NCBI GenBank assembly: GCA_964394145.1
Contig: CAYMVL010000008.1
Span: 1 to 63,118, forward strand
Reading direction: 5' to 3'
DNA: 63,118 nucleotides
Origin: JAFGBN01 sp964394145
GTDB taxonomy: Bacteria > Chloroflexota > Dehalococcoidia > GIF9 > AB-539-J10
Shown here: piece by piece, positions 1-8,412 of the stretch
How positions within the stretch are numbered: the first letter of the stretch is position 1
How the letters are laid out: every line of letters starts with the position of its first letter
Notes under the pieces: model-generated
Seen by the model: only the letters and a program-made list of their open reading frames with translations
Database searches by the model: none
What the model was told of the DNA's origin: nothing
Position numbers and translations under genes: made by a program

Positions 1-1
1 C

Positions 2-1657
2 GCCCTGGTAAGCTATGCGGACGTCCTGTCTATGGCAGCCGCATGGATGGGAACGGGAGACACAGTGGTATGCCTGGCGCTAAAGTCCAACCAGATAAAC
101 GGCATCAGTGTCAATACCGCAACCGGTGTAGCCACCCAGCACACATGGGCCAGCGCCGTCCACCCGCTCATATACACCTATGGCATAGGCGCTACCTATG
201 ACGACTTTTGGCCCGCCATCCTTATCGTACTGGCAGGCAAGGAGTCAGATGTAGATTATGACCACTTCAACCTGTACCGCACCTATCTAAGCTCAGGTTA
301 CAGCTTCCTGGAGCTGGAGAGCTTCCTTATGGCCCCCGACGGGGAGGATATTACCTATATGAATCCCGACTGCCATCTTCCCGCTTCGCCGGCGGCATAC
401 GAGACGCCCCGCATAACGGCTATCGAGGACTACGCAGGCACGACAGCCTATCAACTAGCCCTGGCCTGTCACATGGTAAAAGGGACTTACTGGACCGACA
501 CCACATACACCGAGCCGAAGCCGTTTATAGAAGTCAACCCAGGCTGTGGCTTCAGACTTGCCAGCACAACCGACTACTGGTGGATGGAGATACCGTCAGG
601 AGTATGGAGATCACCCAGGGCGGCAGGCACAGCCCTGGACCTGTCAGCCGATATTGTATCGCTTGAACAAAATGTCATTGCGAGCGGCGCCTCGCCGCGT
701 GGCAATCTCATCATCGAATTGGACAACAGCACCGGCAAATACGCCAGCCCTGGCGCCGGCAGCCTTGCTTCGCTTCGCTTTCGCGCCGAAATTGTCTTGA
801 ACCTCGGCTATAAGACCAGCATAGGCAACGAAACATCGGAGGCAGGGACATACTGGATCGACGGGTGGGAGTACCGCAGCGCACCGAAGGAATCAACCTT
901 CATAATCACAGCCCTGGACGCATGGGGCCTCGGAAGCAAATGGAGCGCACGTTACCAGATGAGGTGGAATAAGGACGCCGTTGGCCCCAAGAACGTTTGG
1001 CAGATCATATATCAGGTCCTGGCAAGATTCGGTATAAGGCTATGGAATAATCCGGCGGTAACCCGTAGCTCAGCCATCCTTAACCTCTATCCCGACTTCA
1101 CCATCAGCCCAGGGACCGCAGGCGACACCGCACTAAGACAACTACTGGACATGGTCCCGGACGGCCTTGTCGTCAGGGGATACACCGTCTTTGCCAAGAA
1201 TCTCTTATCGACGGAGGCAAGCTCTTACTCCTACACGACCACGGCAGCAGACCACATCATACTCCAGGGAAACTATGAGACCGTTGTGCCGACGACCAGG
1301 GCCAGGGCCATCGGACGGGACGCACTACTGGCACGCATCCTAGAGGAAGCCTTTGACTGGACCAACCTTGCCCTTGGCATCGACAACCTGCGGCAGGACT
1401 ATGACCCGCGCCTTATCGACGCAACCCGCACACAGGAGAGAGCGGACGCCATACTAAGGCAGGCGTCACTAAAAGCCAGGAGCACCGCCATCACCGTCCC
1501 GACAAACTGCGGCCAGGAAATATACGATGTAATCAGATTGACGGACGCCCGCGTCGGACTCTCAGCGGTCAAGCACCGCGTCCTATCCCTATCAACCCGC
1601 TATGCCACACGACCACAGGCCGCCTATGCCCAACTCATAACGGCAGGAGCCCCGTAA
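2..1657 (+). CDS. Phage-like structural protein, 5' end outside window
   Basis: The frame is open from base 2 through the first internal ATG at 32, so the gene begins outside the window and at least 551 codons are visible. No catalytic motif or transmembrane segment is seen. The protein is rich in Tyr, Thr, Ala and Trp with many short beta-prone stretches and ends just before a hairpin terminator, which is typical of phage or virus-like tail/virion proteins; that assignment is inference from style. A dispersed palindromic repeat is read in frame at 673-709. The next gene lies on the opposite strand, so this closes a rightward transcription unit. It could instead be a surface protein of a decayed prophage. 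Confidence 0.5.
   Translation, partial: ALVSYADVLSMAAAWMGTGDTVVCLALKSNQINGISVNTATGVATQHTWASAVHPLIYTYGIGATYDDFWPAILIVLAGKESDVDYDHFNLYRTYLSSGYSFLELESFLMAPDGEDITYMNPDCHLPASPAAYETPRITAIEDYAGTTAYQLALACHMVKGTYWTDTTYTEPKPFIEVNPGCGFRLASTTDYWWMEIPSGVWRSPRAAGTALDLSADIVSLEQNVIASGASPRGNLIIELDNSTGKYASPGAGSLASLRFRAEIVLNLGYKTSIGNETSEAGTYWIDGWEYRSAPKESTFIITALDAWGLGSKWSARYQMRWNKDAVGPKNVWQIIYQVLARFGIRLWNNPAVTRSSAILNLYPDFTISPGTAGDTALRQLLDMVPDGLVVRGYTVFAKNLLSTEASSYSYTTTAADHIILQGNYETVVPTTRARAIGRDALLARILEEAFDWTNLALGIDNLRQDYDPRLIDATRTQERADAILRQASLKARSTAITVPTNCGQEIYDVIRLTDARVGLSAVKHRVLSLSTRYATRPQAAYAQLITAGAP
673..709. repeat. Dispersed palindrome inside a coding region
   Basis: It starts TGTCATTGCGAG and ends GGCAATCTCA. 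The core GCGGCG-CCT-CGCCGC is a perfect stem, and outer arms ATTGC/GCAAT pair again. It resembles the TGTCATTGCGAG..GCAATCTC class of dispersed palindromes. It adds about 12 codons to the host frame without a stop. It is a cousin of the repeats at 3262, 3730 and 36193. Confidence 0.6.
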
Positions 1658-1663
1658 GGGGCT
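1648..1663 (+). terminator. Hairpin terminator after the phage-like gene
   Basis: AGCCCC-GTAA-GGGGCT is a perfect 6-bp stem with a 4-base loop, followed by the pyrimidine-rich TCCTTCTTTCG. The TAA stop codon of the upstream gene lies in the loop and stem start. The U-tract is imperfect, so efficiency is uncertain. Confidence 0.55.
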
Positions 1664-1832
1664 TCCTTCTTTCGCCCCGGCAAATGGGCGGAGTTCAAGC
1701 CCGACAGTTACCCGGCTGGCTGAAAGCCTGACTGATTTTATGTCAACTAAAACCGCAGCACCAGGGGCCGTCACTATTCGGTCCGGGGCCAGTCCGATGG
1801 GCTATTAGAGTCAGTTGACGGAGCAAGACAGC

Positions 1833-2396
1833 TTAGAGGAGCCAGAGTAGCTCCTGTTTCAGGCTATTGAACCGGGGCGCGAAAGTCTCAGCCAGCTCTT
1901 GCCGGGCCGACTGCCAATCAGGCCTGCCCTCCAGGTTGATATCACCCACAGCGCTTCCGGAGATTCTCAATTTATGCAGCGTCTCCCTGTAGTTGCTGTC
2001 GAGTTCCCGCCTGGCTTTCTTTTCCGCCCCCTCATATTCCAGGGCCAGCTTGCTTATTTGCTCTGTAATTCGCCGTGATTCCGGCTGCAGGATGGCTATC
2101 CCCTGAAGAGCCCTCTCCAGACCGCTCAAGCCCCCTTCTGTATTTTGCAGGTCGATGGCCTGTGCCAGATAATCCACGGCAGCCCGTGCTACCAGACCCC
2201 TTTCCTCCCCGGAGTACTTATTCAGCTCCGCAGCCATGTCCTCCGCGTCGGGGCTGCCCAGCCACCTCTGTGTCACCGCCAGTCCAATCTGGCGATACTT
2301 TTCCTCCTTCTGGCGCTGTGCTTCCTTGTCCGACAGCTTACCCAGCTTGTTAGCCTTCTCCTGGGCAATCTCCCAGGCGCTCTTCAGTTCACCCAT
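1833..2396 (-). CDS. Hypothetical coiled-coil protein
   Basis: A 187-residue soluble, highly charged protein with long Lys/Glu/Gln-rich helical stretches and no signal peptide or enzyme motif. I do not recognise its function; the N-terminal MGELKSAWEIAQEK pattern looks like a lineage-specific family. The start at 2396 is preferred because GGGAAGAGAGG lies about 8 bases upstream. The longer frame to 2486 has no convincing ribosome site and begins with a basic segment unlike the rest. It converges on the phage-like gene and is divergent from the MBL hydrolase at 2530, from which it is separated by an AT-rich gap. Confidence 0.6.
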   Translation of the reverse strand: MGELKSAWEIAQEKANKLGKLSDKEAQRQKEEKYRQIGLAVTQRWLGSPDAEDMAAELNKYSGEERGLVARAAVDYLAQAIDLQNTEGGLSGLERALQGIAILQPESRRITEQISKLALEYEGAEKKARRELDSNYRETLHKLRISGSAVGDINLEGRPDWQSARQELAETFAPRFNSLKQELLWLL

Positions 2397-2529
2397 ATCT
2401 ATCGCCTCTCTTCCCGACGGACTCCGTGCCATCTTCTTTGCTGCTCGGAACACGCCATAACGCGAGAGCAATTGGAACGCTGGCACTAACTACCTATTTT
2501 ATTTTATAATATGGGCCGAGGTCAAAGTC

Positions 2530-3252
2530 ATGCTTCTTCATAGCTCTGCGAGATTAACGCAAAAACTTTGCTGCTATATGTGGGAAGGGAAAGCCAATAA
2601 CTGCAATAGCATCCTCCTGTGCGATGTCTTGAGGGGAGAAAGACCTCATGTGCTGATTGACCCCGGGTACATCAAGAATGAGATGGGAGAGCCCTGTCTG
2701 GACTCTCTGAACCAGGCTATGGAGAAAGATGGCTTCAGGATGGAGGATGTTGGCCTGGTAATCACAACGCATAGCCACCCCGACCACTTTGAGGCTGCAG
2801 AACCTATAGTGAGGCAGAATGATGCCCTCTTCGCTCTATCTCAGGAGGAGTACGAGTTCTACAAAAAGACGGGAAAGGTATTCTTCCAGAGCTTCGGCGC
2901 CAGTGCGCCGACCATCAGACCTTTCTTCTACCTCAAAGAGGGCGACTTACGACTGGGCAAGGATGGTCTCAGCATGGCAGTCATCTCCACTCCGGGACAC
3001 ACTCCGGGGTCCCTGTCCTTCTACCTCAAAGAAGAAAAGATATTGCTCGCCGGCGACGTGATATTCTCCGGCAGCATGGGCAGGACCGATTTCCCCGGTG
3101 GCAGCCTCTCTCTACTGCAGAAAAGCATAGACAGGTTATCCCAGCTTGACGTGGAATACCTGGTCCCCGGGCATACTACCGAAGACGGCGGCATCATTGC
3201 CGGCGCTGACAGGGTGAAACGCAATTTCTACGTGGTCAAGATGCTTATTTAG
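2530..3252 (+). CDS. MBL-fold (glyoxalase II-like) hydrolase
   Basis: A 240-residue metallo-beta-lactamase-fold protein. Visible metal ligands are HSHPDH at residues 81-86, the TPGHTPGS histidine at about 157, Asp in LLAGD at about 176 and His in VPGH at about 215, which is the binuclear zinc set of glyoxalase II-like hydrolases. The short single-domain length fits generic thiolester or lactone hydrolases rather than RNases of the beta-CASP class. GAGGTCAAAGTC upstream of the ATG serves as the ribosome site. It stands alone between a hypothetical gene and a repeat cluster, so the substrate cannot be predicted. Confidence 0.85.
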   Translation: MLLHSSARLTQKLCCYMWEGKANNCNSILLCDVLRGERPHVLIDPGYIKNEMGEPCLDSLNQAMEKDGFRMEDVGLVITTHSHPDHFEAAEPIVRQNDALFALSQEEYEFYKKTGKVFFQSFGASAPTIRPFFYLKEGDLRLGKDGLSMAVISTPGHTPGSLSFYLKEEKILLAGDVIFSGSMGRTDFPGGSLSLLQKSIDRLSQLDVEYLVPGHTTEDGGIIAGADRVKRNFYVVKMLI

Positions 3253-3261
3253 AAGAGTAAT

Positions 3262-3384
3262 TGTCACCCTGAGCCTGAATGGTAACGATAGGGGAGGGTC
3301 TCGCCTTGAGATTCTTCGCTGCGCTCAGAATGACAGAGTAGAAGAGCTCAGAATGACAGAGCAGAATAGCCTAGAATGACAGAG
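3262..3384. repeat. TGTCA..TGACA palindromic repeat cluster, left of GIY-YIG gene
   Basis: It begins TGTCACCCTGAG and carries the inverted end CTCAGAATGACA (10 of 12 bases complementary), enclosing GAGATTCTTCGCTGCG. The right end is iterated three times: AGAATGACAGAG recurs at about 23-base spacing (3326-3384). It ends 5 bases before the GIY-YIG reading frame. Confidence 0.7.
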
Positions 3385-3389
3385 GGAAC

Positions 3390-3719
3390 GTGAAGCAATA
3401 TTACGTTTACATAATGACTAACAGGTCAAAAACCCTATATACTGGTCTGACTCGCGATTTAGAGCGCCGCGTTTAGGAGCATAAGAACAAGTTAATTGAA
3501 GGCTTTACCAAAAGGTACAATATTACCAGACTCGTGTATTACGAGGAGACGAATAACGTACGAAGTGCGATTGAGAGGGAGAAGCAGATTAAAGGATGGC
3601 TACGAAGGAGGAAAATTGCCTTGGTTGAATCGATGAATCCCAACTGGGCAGATTTGAGTGACGAATGGCTTCGGCAGTGCCCATCCGAATCTGCCTTGAG
3701 CCCAACAAAGGAGGCCTAG
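3390..3719 (+). pseudogene. GIY-YIG (URI-type) nuclease, one in-frame TAG
   Basis: Reading from the GTG at 3390, the frame gives QYYVYIMTNRSKTLYTG (GIY and YIG motif strands), then DLERRV, a TAG at 3474-3476, then EHKNKLIEGFTKRY and, after residue 49, the C-terminal half with AIEREKQIKGWLRRRKIAL and NPNWADLS. The TAG replaces the Trp or Tyr normally found in the RRVWEHK helix; one base change from TGG explains it. Everything downstream remains in frame for 81 codons, so the lesion is young or tolerated. These small single-domain nucleases are usually 80-110 residues, matching the 109-codon span. The gene is flanked within 5 and 10 bases by palindromic repeats. Confidence 0.8.
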
Positions 3720-3729
3720 CCGATTTTGA

Positions 3730-3883
3730 TGTCATTCTGAGGGAGTACTCTGATTTCGCTCAGTGTAAACTCCGCGACCGAAGAATCTCTTAGGTGCCGT
3801 CCTGAGCGCTATGGCACTATTCCCCTTAACGGAGTCTATCCTGAGCCGTATGAGATTTTTCGCTGCGCTCAGAATCTCGCGAG
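3730..3883. repeat. TGTCA-type repeat cluster, right of GIY-YIG gene
   Basis: It starts TGTCATTCTGAG (3730-3741), continues through a degenerate GCGACCGAAGAATCTCTTA, and ends with an inverted GAGATTTTTCGCTGCGCTCAGAATCTC. It appears to be two overlapping or nested copies. It begins 10 bases after the GIY-YIG stop codon. Confidence 0.6.
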
Positions 3884-3907
3884 TATAGGCGTATCAGGCA
3901 TATAGAG

Positions 3908-4576
3908 ATGGACGACAAGATTAAATACGCGATGGAACATACGGAGCTTGTCCGGGTACCGCAGCAGGAGCTGGCTACCTTTGGCAGTTCCATCGTTGAC
4001 TACTGGGTGGTCACCGAGCTGGCGCGAAATGTAACGGTGGTCAGAGACGGAAAGGTGCTGGCTGAAAAACCAAAGATCATCACCCCGGCGTACCTGATCA
4101 ACGTCGAGGGCTTCAGCGAGCAAGCCAGGAGATACATAGCTATCATGGCAAGAGAGCACCCCGATGAGTCCGGAGTTTTCTACAGATATAAGAATGAGCC
4201 CAAAGAAATGAACGTGGTCTCCGAACCCATCAGGGGAGTGATAGACAAGCTTGTCGCCAGGGTAGAAGAAGCACATAATCCCCTGAGCACTATAATCAGA
4301 GGGCCGGAGGAGTTATGGGACCTGTCCTTACTTATGTTCGTCTATGAGCTGACCAAGCGGTCAATTCATAGCAACATAAGCGAATTCTACCGCAGGGGTT
4401 TTCTTGACATCGACAGCAGCGGAGTGCCTGAGGGCGCTCGAAACTATATCGAGGAGCTCTTTGAGCAGGCAGGCCGGGACCTTTCTCGAGCTCCGGAACT
4501 GGTGCTTGAGCTGACCCGATGGGGATTATTTCCAGAGTACCAGGACAGATTCTTTGCTTTGTTCAAACAAAAGTAA
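3908..4576 (+). CDS. Hypothetical cytoplasmic protein
   Basis: A 222-residue, acidic, mostly helical protein without Cys pairs, a P-loop, a signal peptide or membrane segments. It has two recognisable halves: a mixed N-terminal part to about residue 115 and a helical C-terminal part with FEQAGRDL and WGLFPEYQDRFFALF. I recognise no family. It precedes the plsX promoter by about 60 bases and does not appear to be co-transcribed with plsX. The ribosome site is poor, so the start is provisional. Confidence 0.6.
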   Translation: MDDKIKYAMEHTELVRVPQQELATFGSSIVDYWVVTELARNVTVVRDGKVLAEKPKIITPAYLINVEGFSEQARRYIAIMAREHPDESGVFYRYKNEPKEMNVVSEPIRGVIDKLVARVEEAHNPLSTIIRGPEELWDLSLLMFVYELTKRSIHSNISEFYRRGFLDIDSSGVPEGARNYIEELFEQAGRDLSRAPELVLELTRWGLFPEYQDRFFALFKQK

Positions 4577-4639
4577 GGGGCCGGGCATGAGCTTCCTCCT
4601 GCATTCTATATTCAGGCAGCACCATTTCCTGCCTTCAGA

Positions 4640-4668
4640 TTGACAAGGCCACCAGAAAAGCAGATAAT
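4640..4668 (+). promoter_or_regulatory. Sigma-70 promoter for plsX cluster
   Basis: TTGACA at 4640-4645, a 17-base spacer and GATAAT at 4663-4668, placing the start of transcription about 17 bases before the plsX ATG. This is one of the best consensus matches in the window. Confidence 0.75.
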
Positions 4669-4692
4669 TCACCAAGTTTTTTGAGCCGAGCT

Positions 4693-5694
4693 ATGGGCAG
4701 CAAGACTGTAAAGGTGGCGGTAGATGCTATGGGAGGTGATTACGCTCCTCAGGAACTAGTCAAAGGGGCGGTTCAAGCATCCTCAAGAGGTGGTATTGAA
4801 GTCATACTCGTAGGGCCCGACAGCCTCATCCAGCGCGAGCTGCAGAACTATGATGTACAGGGCCTCCCCATTCGCGTGGTGAACGCCAGCCAGGTGATAC
4901 AGGATGGCGAATCCCCCGTTGAAGCTATACGCCAGAAGCCTGATGCCTCCGTCCTGGTCGCTACCAGGATGGTGAAGGAAGGGCAGGCGGACGCCATCGT
5001 AAGCATGGGCCACACCGGGGCAGTCATGGTCGCCTCAATGGAAGTCCTTGGCGCATTTGAAGGCATCAAACGCCCCAGCGCCGGAGGAGCCTTTTGCGGC
5101 TTCAGTCCGCATACTCTGCTGTTTGACCTGGGACCAAACGCCGATTGCAGGCCCCGCGACCTGCTGAACTTTGCTATTATCGGGTCTGTTGCCGCCCGGA
5201 AACTAATGCATATAGACAATCCCGCGGTGGCCCTGCTCAGCAATGGCAGCGAGGAAGGAAAAGGAAACATCCTGGTAAGGAAAGCCTACCAGCTACTCAA
5301 AGAGAGTGGACTCAATTTCATTGGCAACGTAGAGGGAAATGATATCCCCCTTGGCAGGGCAAATGTCATCGTTTGCGATGGCTTCACCGGGAATGTCCTG
5401 GTGAAATTCTTTGAGGGTGTAGTCCAGGCCGTAATACAACAGGTGGGCACAGCTTTACAAAAGCGGCTTCCTCAGGAACAGATAGATGCCATCACAGGTA
5501 ATCTATTCGCGACGACTCACGTTACTGAGACAGGCGGCCTTATATATGGACTGAATGGCGTGGTGATAATAGGGCACGGTCGTTCTAAAGGCGCTCAGAT
5601 TGCCGACGCCATAAACGCAGCGAAAACGGCGGTTGAATCGAATATCGTAGAGGAATTGAAAGCGGAACTGAGGAAGGTAAGAATTGAAGATTAG
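4693..5694 (+). CDS. plsX: Phosphate acyltransferase PlsX
   Basis: PlsX converts acyl-ACP to acyl-phosphate for membrane phospholipid synthesis. The 333-residue length is normal. Typical family blocks are visible: VDAMGGDYAPQ near the start, the DGESPVEAIRQKPDAS region, SMGHTGAVM, LLFDLGPNADCRP, LLSNGSEEGKG, NVEGNDI and ICDGFTGNV. The ATG at 4693 is chosen over the TTG at 4681 because it aligns with the usual VAVDAMGGD start and shares the leader GAGCCGAGCT with the gene at 6549. Its last 11 bases overlap the next gene, indicating translational coupling. It opens a lipid cluster with FakB- and FakA-like genes and fabF; PlsX and Fak both produce acyl-phosphate. Confidence 0.96.
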   Translation: MGSKTVKVAVDAMGGDYAPQELVKGAVQASSRGGIEVILVGPDSLIQRELQNYDVQGLPIRVVNASQVIQDGESPVEAIRQKPDASVLVATRMVKEGQADAIVSMGHTGAVMVASMEVLGAFEGIKRPSAGGAFCGFSPHTLLFDLGPNADCRPRDLLNFAIIGSVAARKLMHIDNPAVALLSNGSEEGKGNILVRKAYQLLKESGLNFIGNVEGNDIPLGRANVIVCDGFTGNVLVKFFEGVVQAVIQQVGTALQKRLPQEQIDAITGNLFATTHVTETGGLIYGLNGVVIIGHGRSKGAQIADAINAAKTAVESNIVEELKAELRKVRIED

Positions 5695-6457
5695 AATACT
5701 CGGGGCCCATGCCATTGAATCAGATAGGACAGGGTTCATGTCGATATTGCTTGACGAAGTGCTGGCACTTGATACCGGTGCTCTCGCCACCAGCCTGTCA
5801 TTGCCAGAGCAGCAGAAGGTAAACGCTATCCTGCTGACCCATTCGCATCTGGACCATACCACGGGACTGGGCAGCCTCTGCCTGCAGGCGTTTTTCACCG
5901 GTGCTACGGTGGAAGCCTATGCTATCAAGGATACCGCCGATGCCATAGCGGCCCATCTTTTCAACGGCGTAATGCATCCCGATTTCACCAGGATGTACCG
6001 GGGTGAGAATCCTTTGCTTCGATTTCATGTGATTGAGACAGACAGGATACAGAAGATTGAAGGCTACTCCGTGCTGGCACTCCCTGTTCACCATACTGTT
6101 CCTGCGGTGGGATACCAGGTCACTTCAGAAGATGGAAAGAGCATATTTTACAGCGGCGATACCGGACCCGGCTTAAACTCCGTCTGGCAACGCATCCATC
6201 CGCAGCTGCTTATCCTTGATTGTGGAGCATCAAACAAGTGGAGCGCCGAGGCAATCAAAGTGGGCCATATGACCCCTGAATTGCTGAGAGTGGAGCTGCT
6301 TGACTTCCGCAGGGAGCAGGGCTACATCCCCACTATTGTCCTGGTCCACATGATCCCGCTCTTCGAAACTGAAATCAGAAACGAGGCTGCTGTGCTCGCC
6401 AGGGAACTGGATACCAGCATTGAGCTCGGCTACGAGGGCATGACCATCGAGCTCTAG
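5684..6457 (+). CDS. MBL-fold hydrolase (phosphodiesterase-like)
   Basis: A 257-residue metallo-beta-lactamase-fold protein with HSHLDH at residues 53-58, a buried HH pair at about 135, the FYSGDTGPG metal-Asp segment at about 157-165 and a C-terminal VHMIP histidine. The arrangement resembles cAMP phosphodiesterase class II or tRNase Z-type MBLs rather than glyoxalase II. It starts at a TTG inside the plsX 3' end, with AGGAAGG upstream. Position between plsX and the FakB genes suggests a lipid or acyl-phosphate substrate, but this is only contextual. Confidence 0.82.
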   Translation: MKIRILGAHAIESDRTGFMSILLDEVLALDTGALATSLSLPEQQKVNAILLTHSHLDHTTGLGSLCLQAFFTGATVEAYAIKDTADAIAAHLFNGVMHPDFTRMYRGENPLLRFHVIETDRIQKIEGYSVLALPVHHTVPAVGYQVTSEDGKSIFYSGDTGPGLNSVWQRIHPQLLILDCGASNKWSAEAIKVGHMTPELLRVELLDFRREQGYIPTIVLVHMIPLFETEIRNEAAVLARELDTSIELGYEGMTIEL

Positions 6458-6484
6458 AAAAATACTAATGAAATAAGCGCGGTC

Positions 6485-6514
6485 TTGACTAATACGTGCG
6501 GAAACATCTATTAT
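6485..6514 (+). promoter_or_regulatory. Sigma-70 promoter for DegV/FakB genes
   Basis: TTGACT at 6485-6490, an 18-base spacer and TATTAT at 6509-6514, 34 bases before the ATG of the first DegV gene. It allows the FakB-FakA-FabF segment to be transcribed independently of plsX. Confidence 0.65.
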
Positions 6515-6548
6515 CGGGTTGGCAAAATAAGAGTTTTGGAGCCGAGCT

Positions 6549-7394
6549 ATGGCAATAAAAGTACTGGTTGACAGTAGCTGTTGTATGACACCTGAACTGG
6601 CAAAGGCTTATAACCTTCGTATTGTCCCGCTGCACCTGATGTGGGGTGGCAGGGAATATACAGACTGGGTGGACATGACCACGGAGGAATTTTACGCCCG
6701 GCTGAAAAGGGAGAAGTTGGAAAACTGGCCCACCACCAGTGGCTCAGTTCAGGGAGAGTTCCTGAATGCAATTGAAGCATTACGCCATGAAGCCGATGGG
6801 GTGGCTATTATTACCCTCAGCCCGGATACGCCCTCGGCAGGCTATCGCTCGGCGGTCATGGCCAAAGAGATGACCGAGGGCTTTCCCGTCGAGGTTATCG
6901 ACTCTCGTACTACCGTCACAGCTCTGGGCCTCATAGCCACCGCTGCTGCGCGGGCTGCTGCCGCGGGTGCCGGCCTGGACGACGTGGTCAAGGCAGCCGG
7001 TAGCGTTATCCCCAGAGTAAGTGTCTTTTTCAATGTAGGCTCAATAAGCTATTTCCTGAGGCTTGGCCGTATCGATAAATCAGAGGTAGACCGCAGGGAG
7101 GACAGTCACATCATCACTATCCTGGAGAACGGCAAGATTACACCATTTGAGAAATATCCCACCCAGAAAGAAGCGCGCCGCCGCCTCAAGGAACTGGTTA
7201 AGGATAAGGCAAGAAAAGACAGCCCGCTCCATGCCGGACTCTTCCACGCCGCGGCCAGAGAAGAGGCTGAGGAATTCAAGAACGAGATAGCGTCTGAATA
7301 TAACTGTGCCGAGCTCTGGATAGGCGAGGCCTCTCCGGTGGTGGCAATACACATTAGCCCGGATACGCTGGGAGTCGCTTTCTACAATGACTGA
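6549..7394 (+). CDS. DegV-family fatty-acid-binding protein, FakB-like copy 1
   Basis: DegV/FakB proteins hold a fatty acid while the FakA kinase phosphorylates its carboxylate. At 281 residues this is a full-length member: the N-terminal VLVDSSCCM strand, the ligand-loop region around residue 60, the VEVIDSRT turn near 116, and a C-terminal ISPDTLGVAFYND. The usual TSxPS ligand loop is TTSGSVQGEF here, a departure shared with copy 3 but not copy 2. Copies 1 and 3 are close paralogues. It uses the same GAGCCGAGCT leader as plsX. Confidence 0.88.
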   Translation: MAIKVLVDSSCCMTPELAKAYNLRIVPLHLMWGGREYTDWVDMTTEEFYARLKREKLENWPTTSGSVQGEFLNAIEALRHEADGVAIITLSPDTPSAGYRSAVMAKEMTEGFPVEVIDSRTTVTALGLIATAAARAAAAGAGLDDVVKAAGSVIPRVSVFFNVGSISYFLRLGRIDKSEVDRREDSHIITILENGKITPFEKYPTQKEARRRLKELVKDKARKDSPLHAGLFHAAAREEAEEFKNEIASEYNCAELWIGEASPVVAIHISPDTLGVAFYND

Positions 7395-7508
7395 TTCAGC
7401 AGACAGGCTCTATGGCCAGAGAGAGGCTGAAATTGAATTTGCCAGGAAGGGATGGAAATCGAGTTCGAGAGAACTATAAACAGCATCAAAAAATAATGGA
7501 GGTGTTCT

Positions 7509-8354
7509 GTGTCTGTTGCAGTAGTTACCGATAGTACTTCCGATATGCCCAAGGATGTAGCTCAGGAGCTGGGCATCACCGTTCTGCCCCTTTATGTGCA
7601 CTTTGGGGCGGAGACCTTTCTCGATAGCGTCGACCTTACCGGCGGTGAGTTCTACAATAAGCTGGTGCTCGACGGAGCACCCCCCAAGACATCAGCGCCG
7701 AACGTCAATGACTTCGTCACGCTCTACACTGACCTGTGTAAGAACACGAGGGAAATCATATCTCTTCATATCGGCTCCAAGATGAGCGGTACCTATAATA
7801 TGTCGGCCACAGCAGCCAAAGAAGTCCAGTCAGATTGCCACGTGGAAGTGATTGATAGTCAGAGCGCCGCTATGGGCCTGGGCCTGCTCGCCATAGAGGC
7901 AGCTAAAGCGGCCAGACAAGGTATGGCGCTGGACCAGCTGACCGATATGGTGCACAAGCTTATCCCGAAACTGCATCTCCTGATAACATGCGACACTGTA
8001 AAATACCTTGTCAGGGGAGGGCACGCTAACAAGACGCTCAAAATCCTGCTCGCCTCAGCCATGAAGATAAATCCGCTGATCGAGATTAAGGACCAGATTC
8101 TTCCCTTCGGCAAGGTCAGAGGTCGGGCCAAGGCTATGGATGCGCTATGTGATTATGTGGCCAGTTTTCCCACCCCACGTAGCCTGGGAGTGGAGTATGC
8201 CACCGACGCCGAGGATGCCAAATTACTCGCTGCTCGTCTGGAAAAGATGTTCCCCGGAGTGCCAATATATACATCTGTACTGGGCGCAGTGGTGGGCGGA
8301 CACATTGGCCCGCGTGGCCTGACTGTGTCATCACTGGAGAGAGACATAGACTAG
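7509..8354 (+). CDS. DegV-family fatty-acid-binding protein, FakB-like copy 2
   Basis: The most canonical of the three DegV paralogues: VVTDSTSDMP at the start, the ligand loop PKTSAPNVNDF at about residue 58-68, SSKMSGTY-like IGSKMSGTYN at about 92, VEVIDSQSAAMGLG at about 117, and a glycine-rich VGGHIGPRGL end. The GTG start at 7509 follows GGAGGTGTTCT. The 281-residue length matches its neighbours. It probably binds and presents fatty acids to the FakA-like kinase at 9265. Its divergence from copies 1 and 3 suggests distinct chain or saturation preference, as known for FakB paralogues in Firmicutes. Confidence 0.9.
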   Translation: MSVAVVTDSTSDMPKDVAQELGITVLPLYVHFGAETFLDSVDLTGGEFYNKLVLDGAPPKTSAPNVNDFVTLYTDLCKNTREIISLHIGSKMSGTYNMSATAAKEVQSDCHVEVIDSQSAAMGLGLLAIEAAKAARQGMALDQLTDMVHKLIPKLHLLITCDTVKYLVRGGHANKTLKILLASAMKINPLIEIKDQILPFGKVRGRAKAMDALCDYVASFPTPRSLGVEYATDAEDAKLLAARLEKMFPGVPIYTSVLGAVVGGHIGPRGLTVSSLERDID

Positions 8355-8412
8355 ATTATGTACTGGCATCTGCGTCATCAGCTTAGCAGAATGAGATTTC
8401 TTGAGGTGCGTT

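Noticed and set aside
3326..3384. Three AGAATGACAGAG repeats as a short CRISPR array
   Set aside because: Units are about 23 bases apart with very short, similar spacers and belong to palindromic repeat ends; no cas genes.
5503..6094. Long minus-strand frames opposite the MBL gene
   Set aside because: They are shadows of the HSHLDH-containing plus-strand gene, without ribosome sites.
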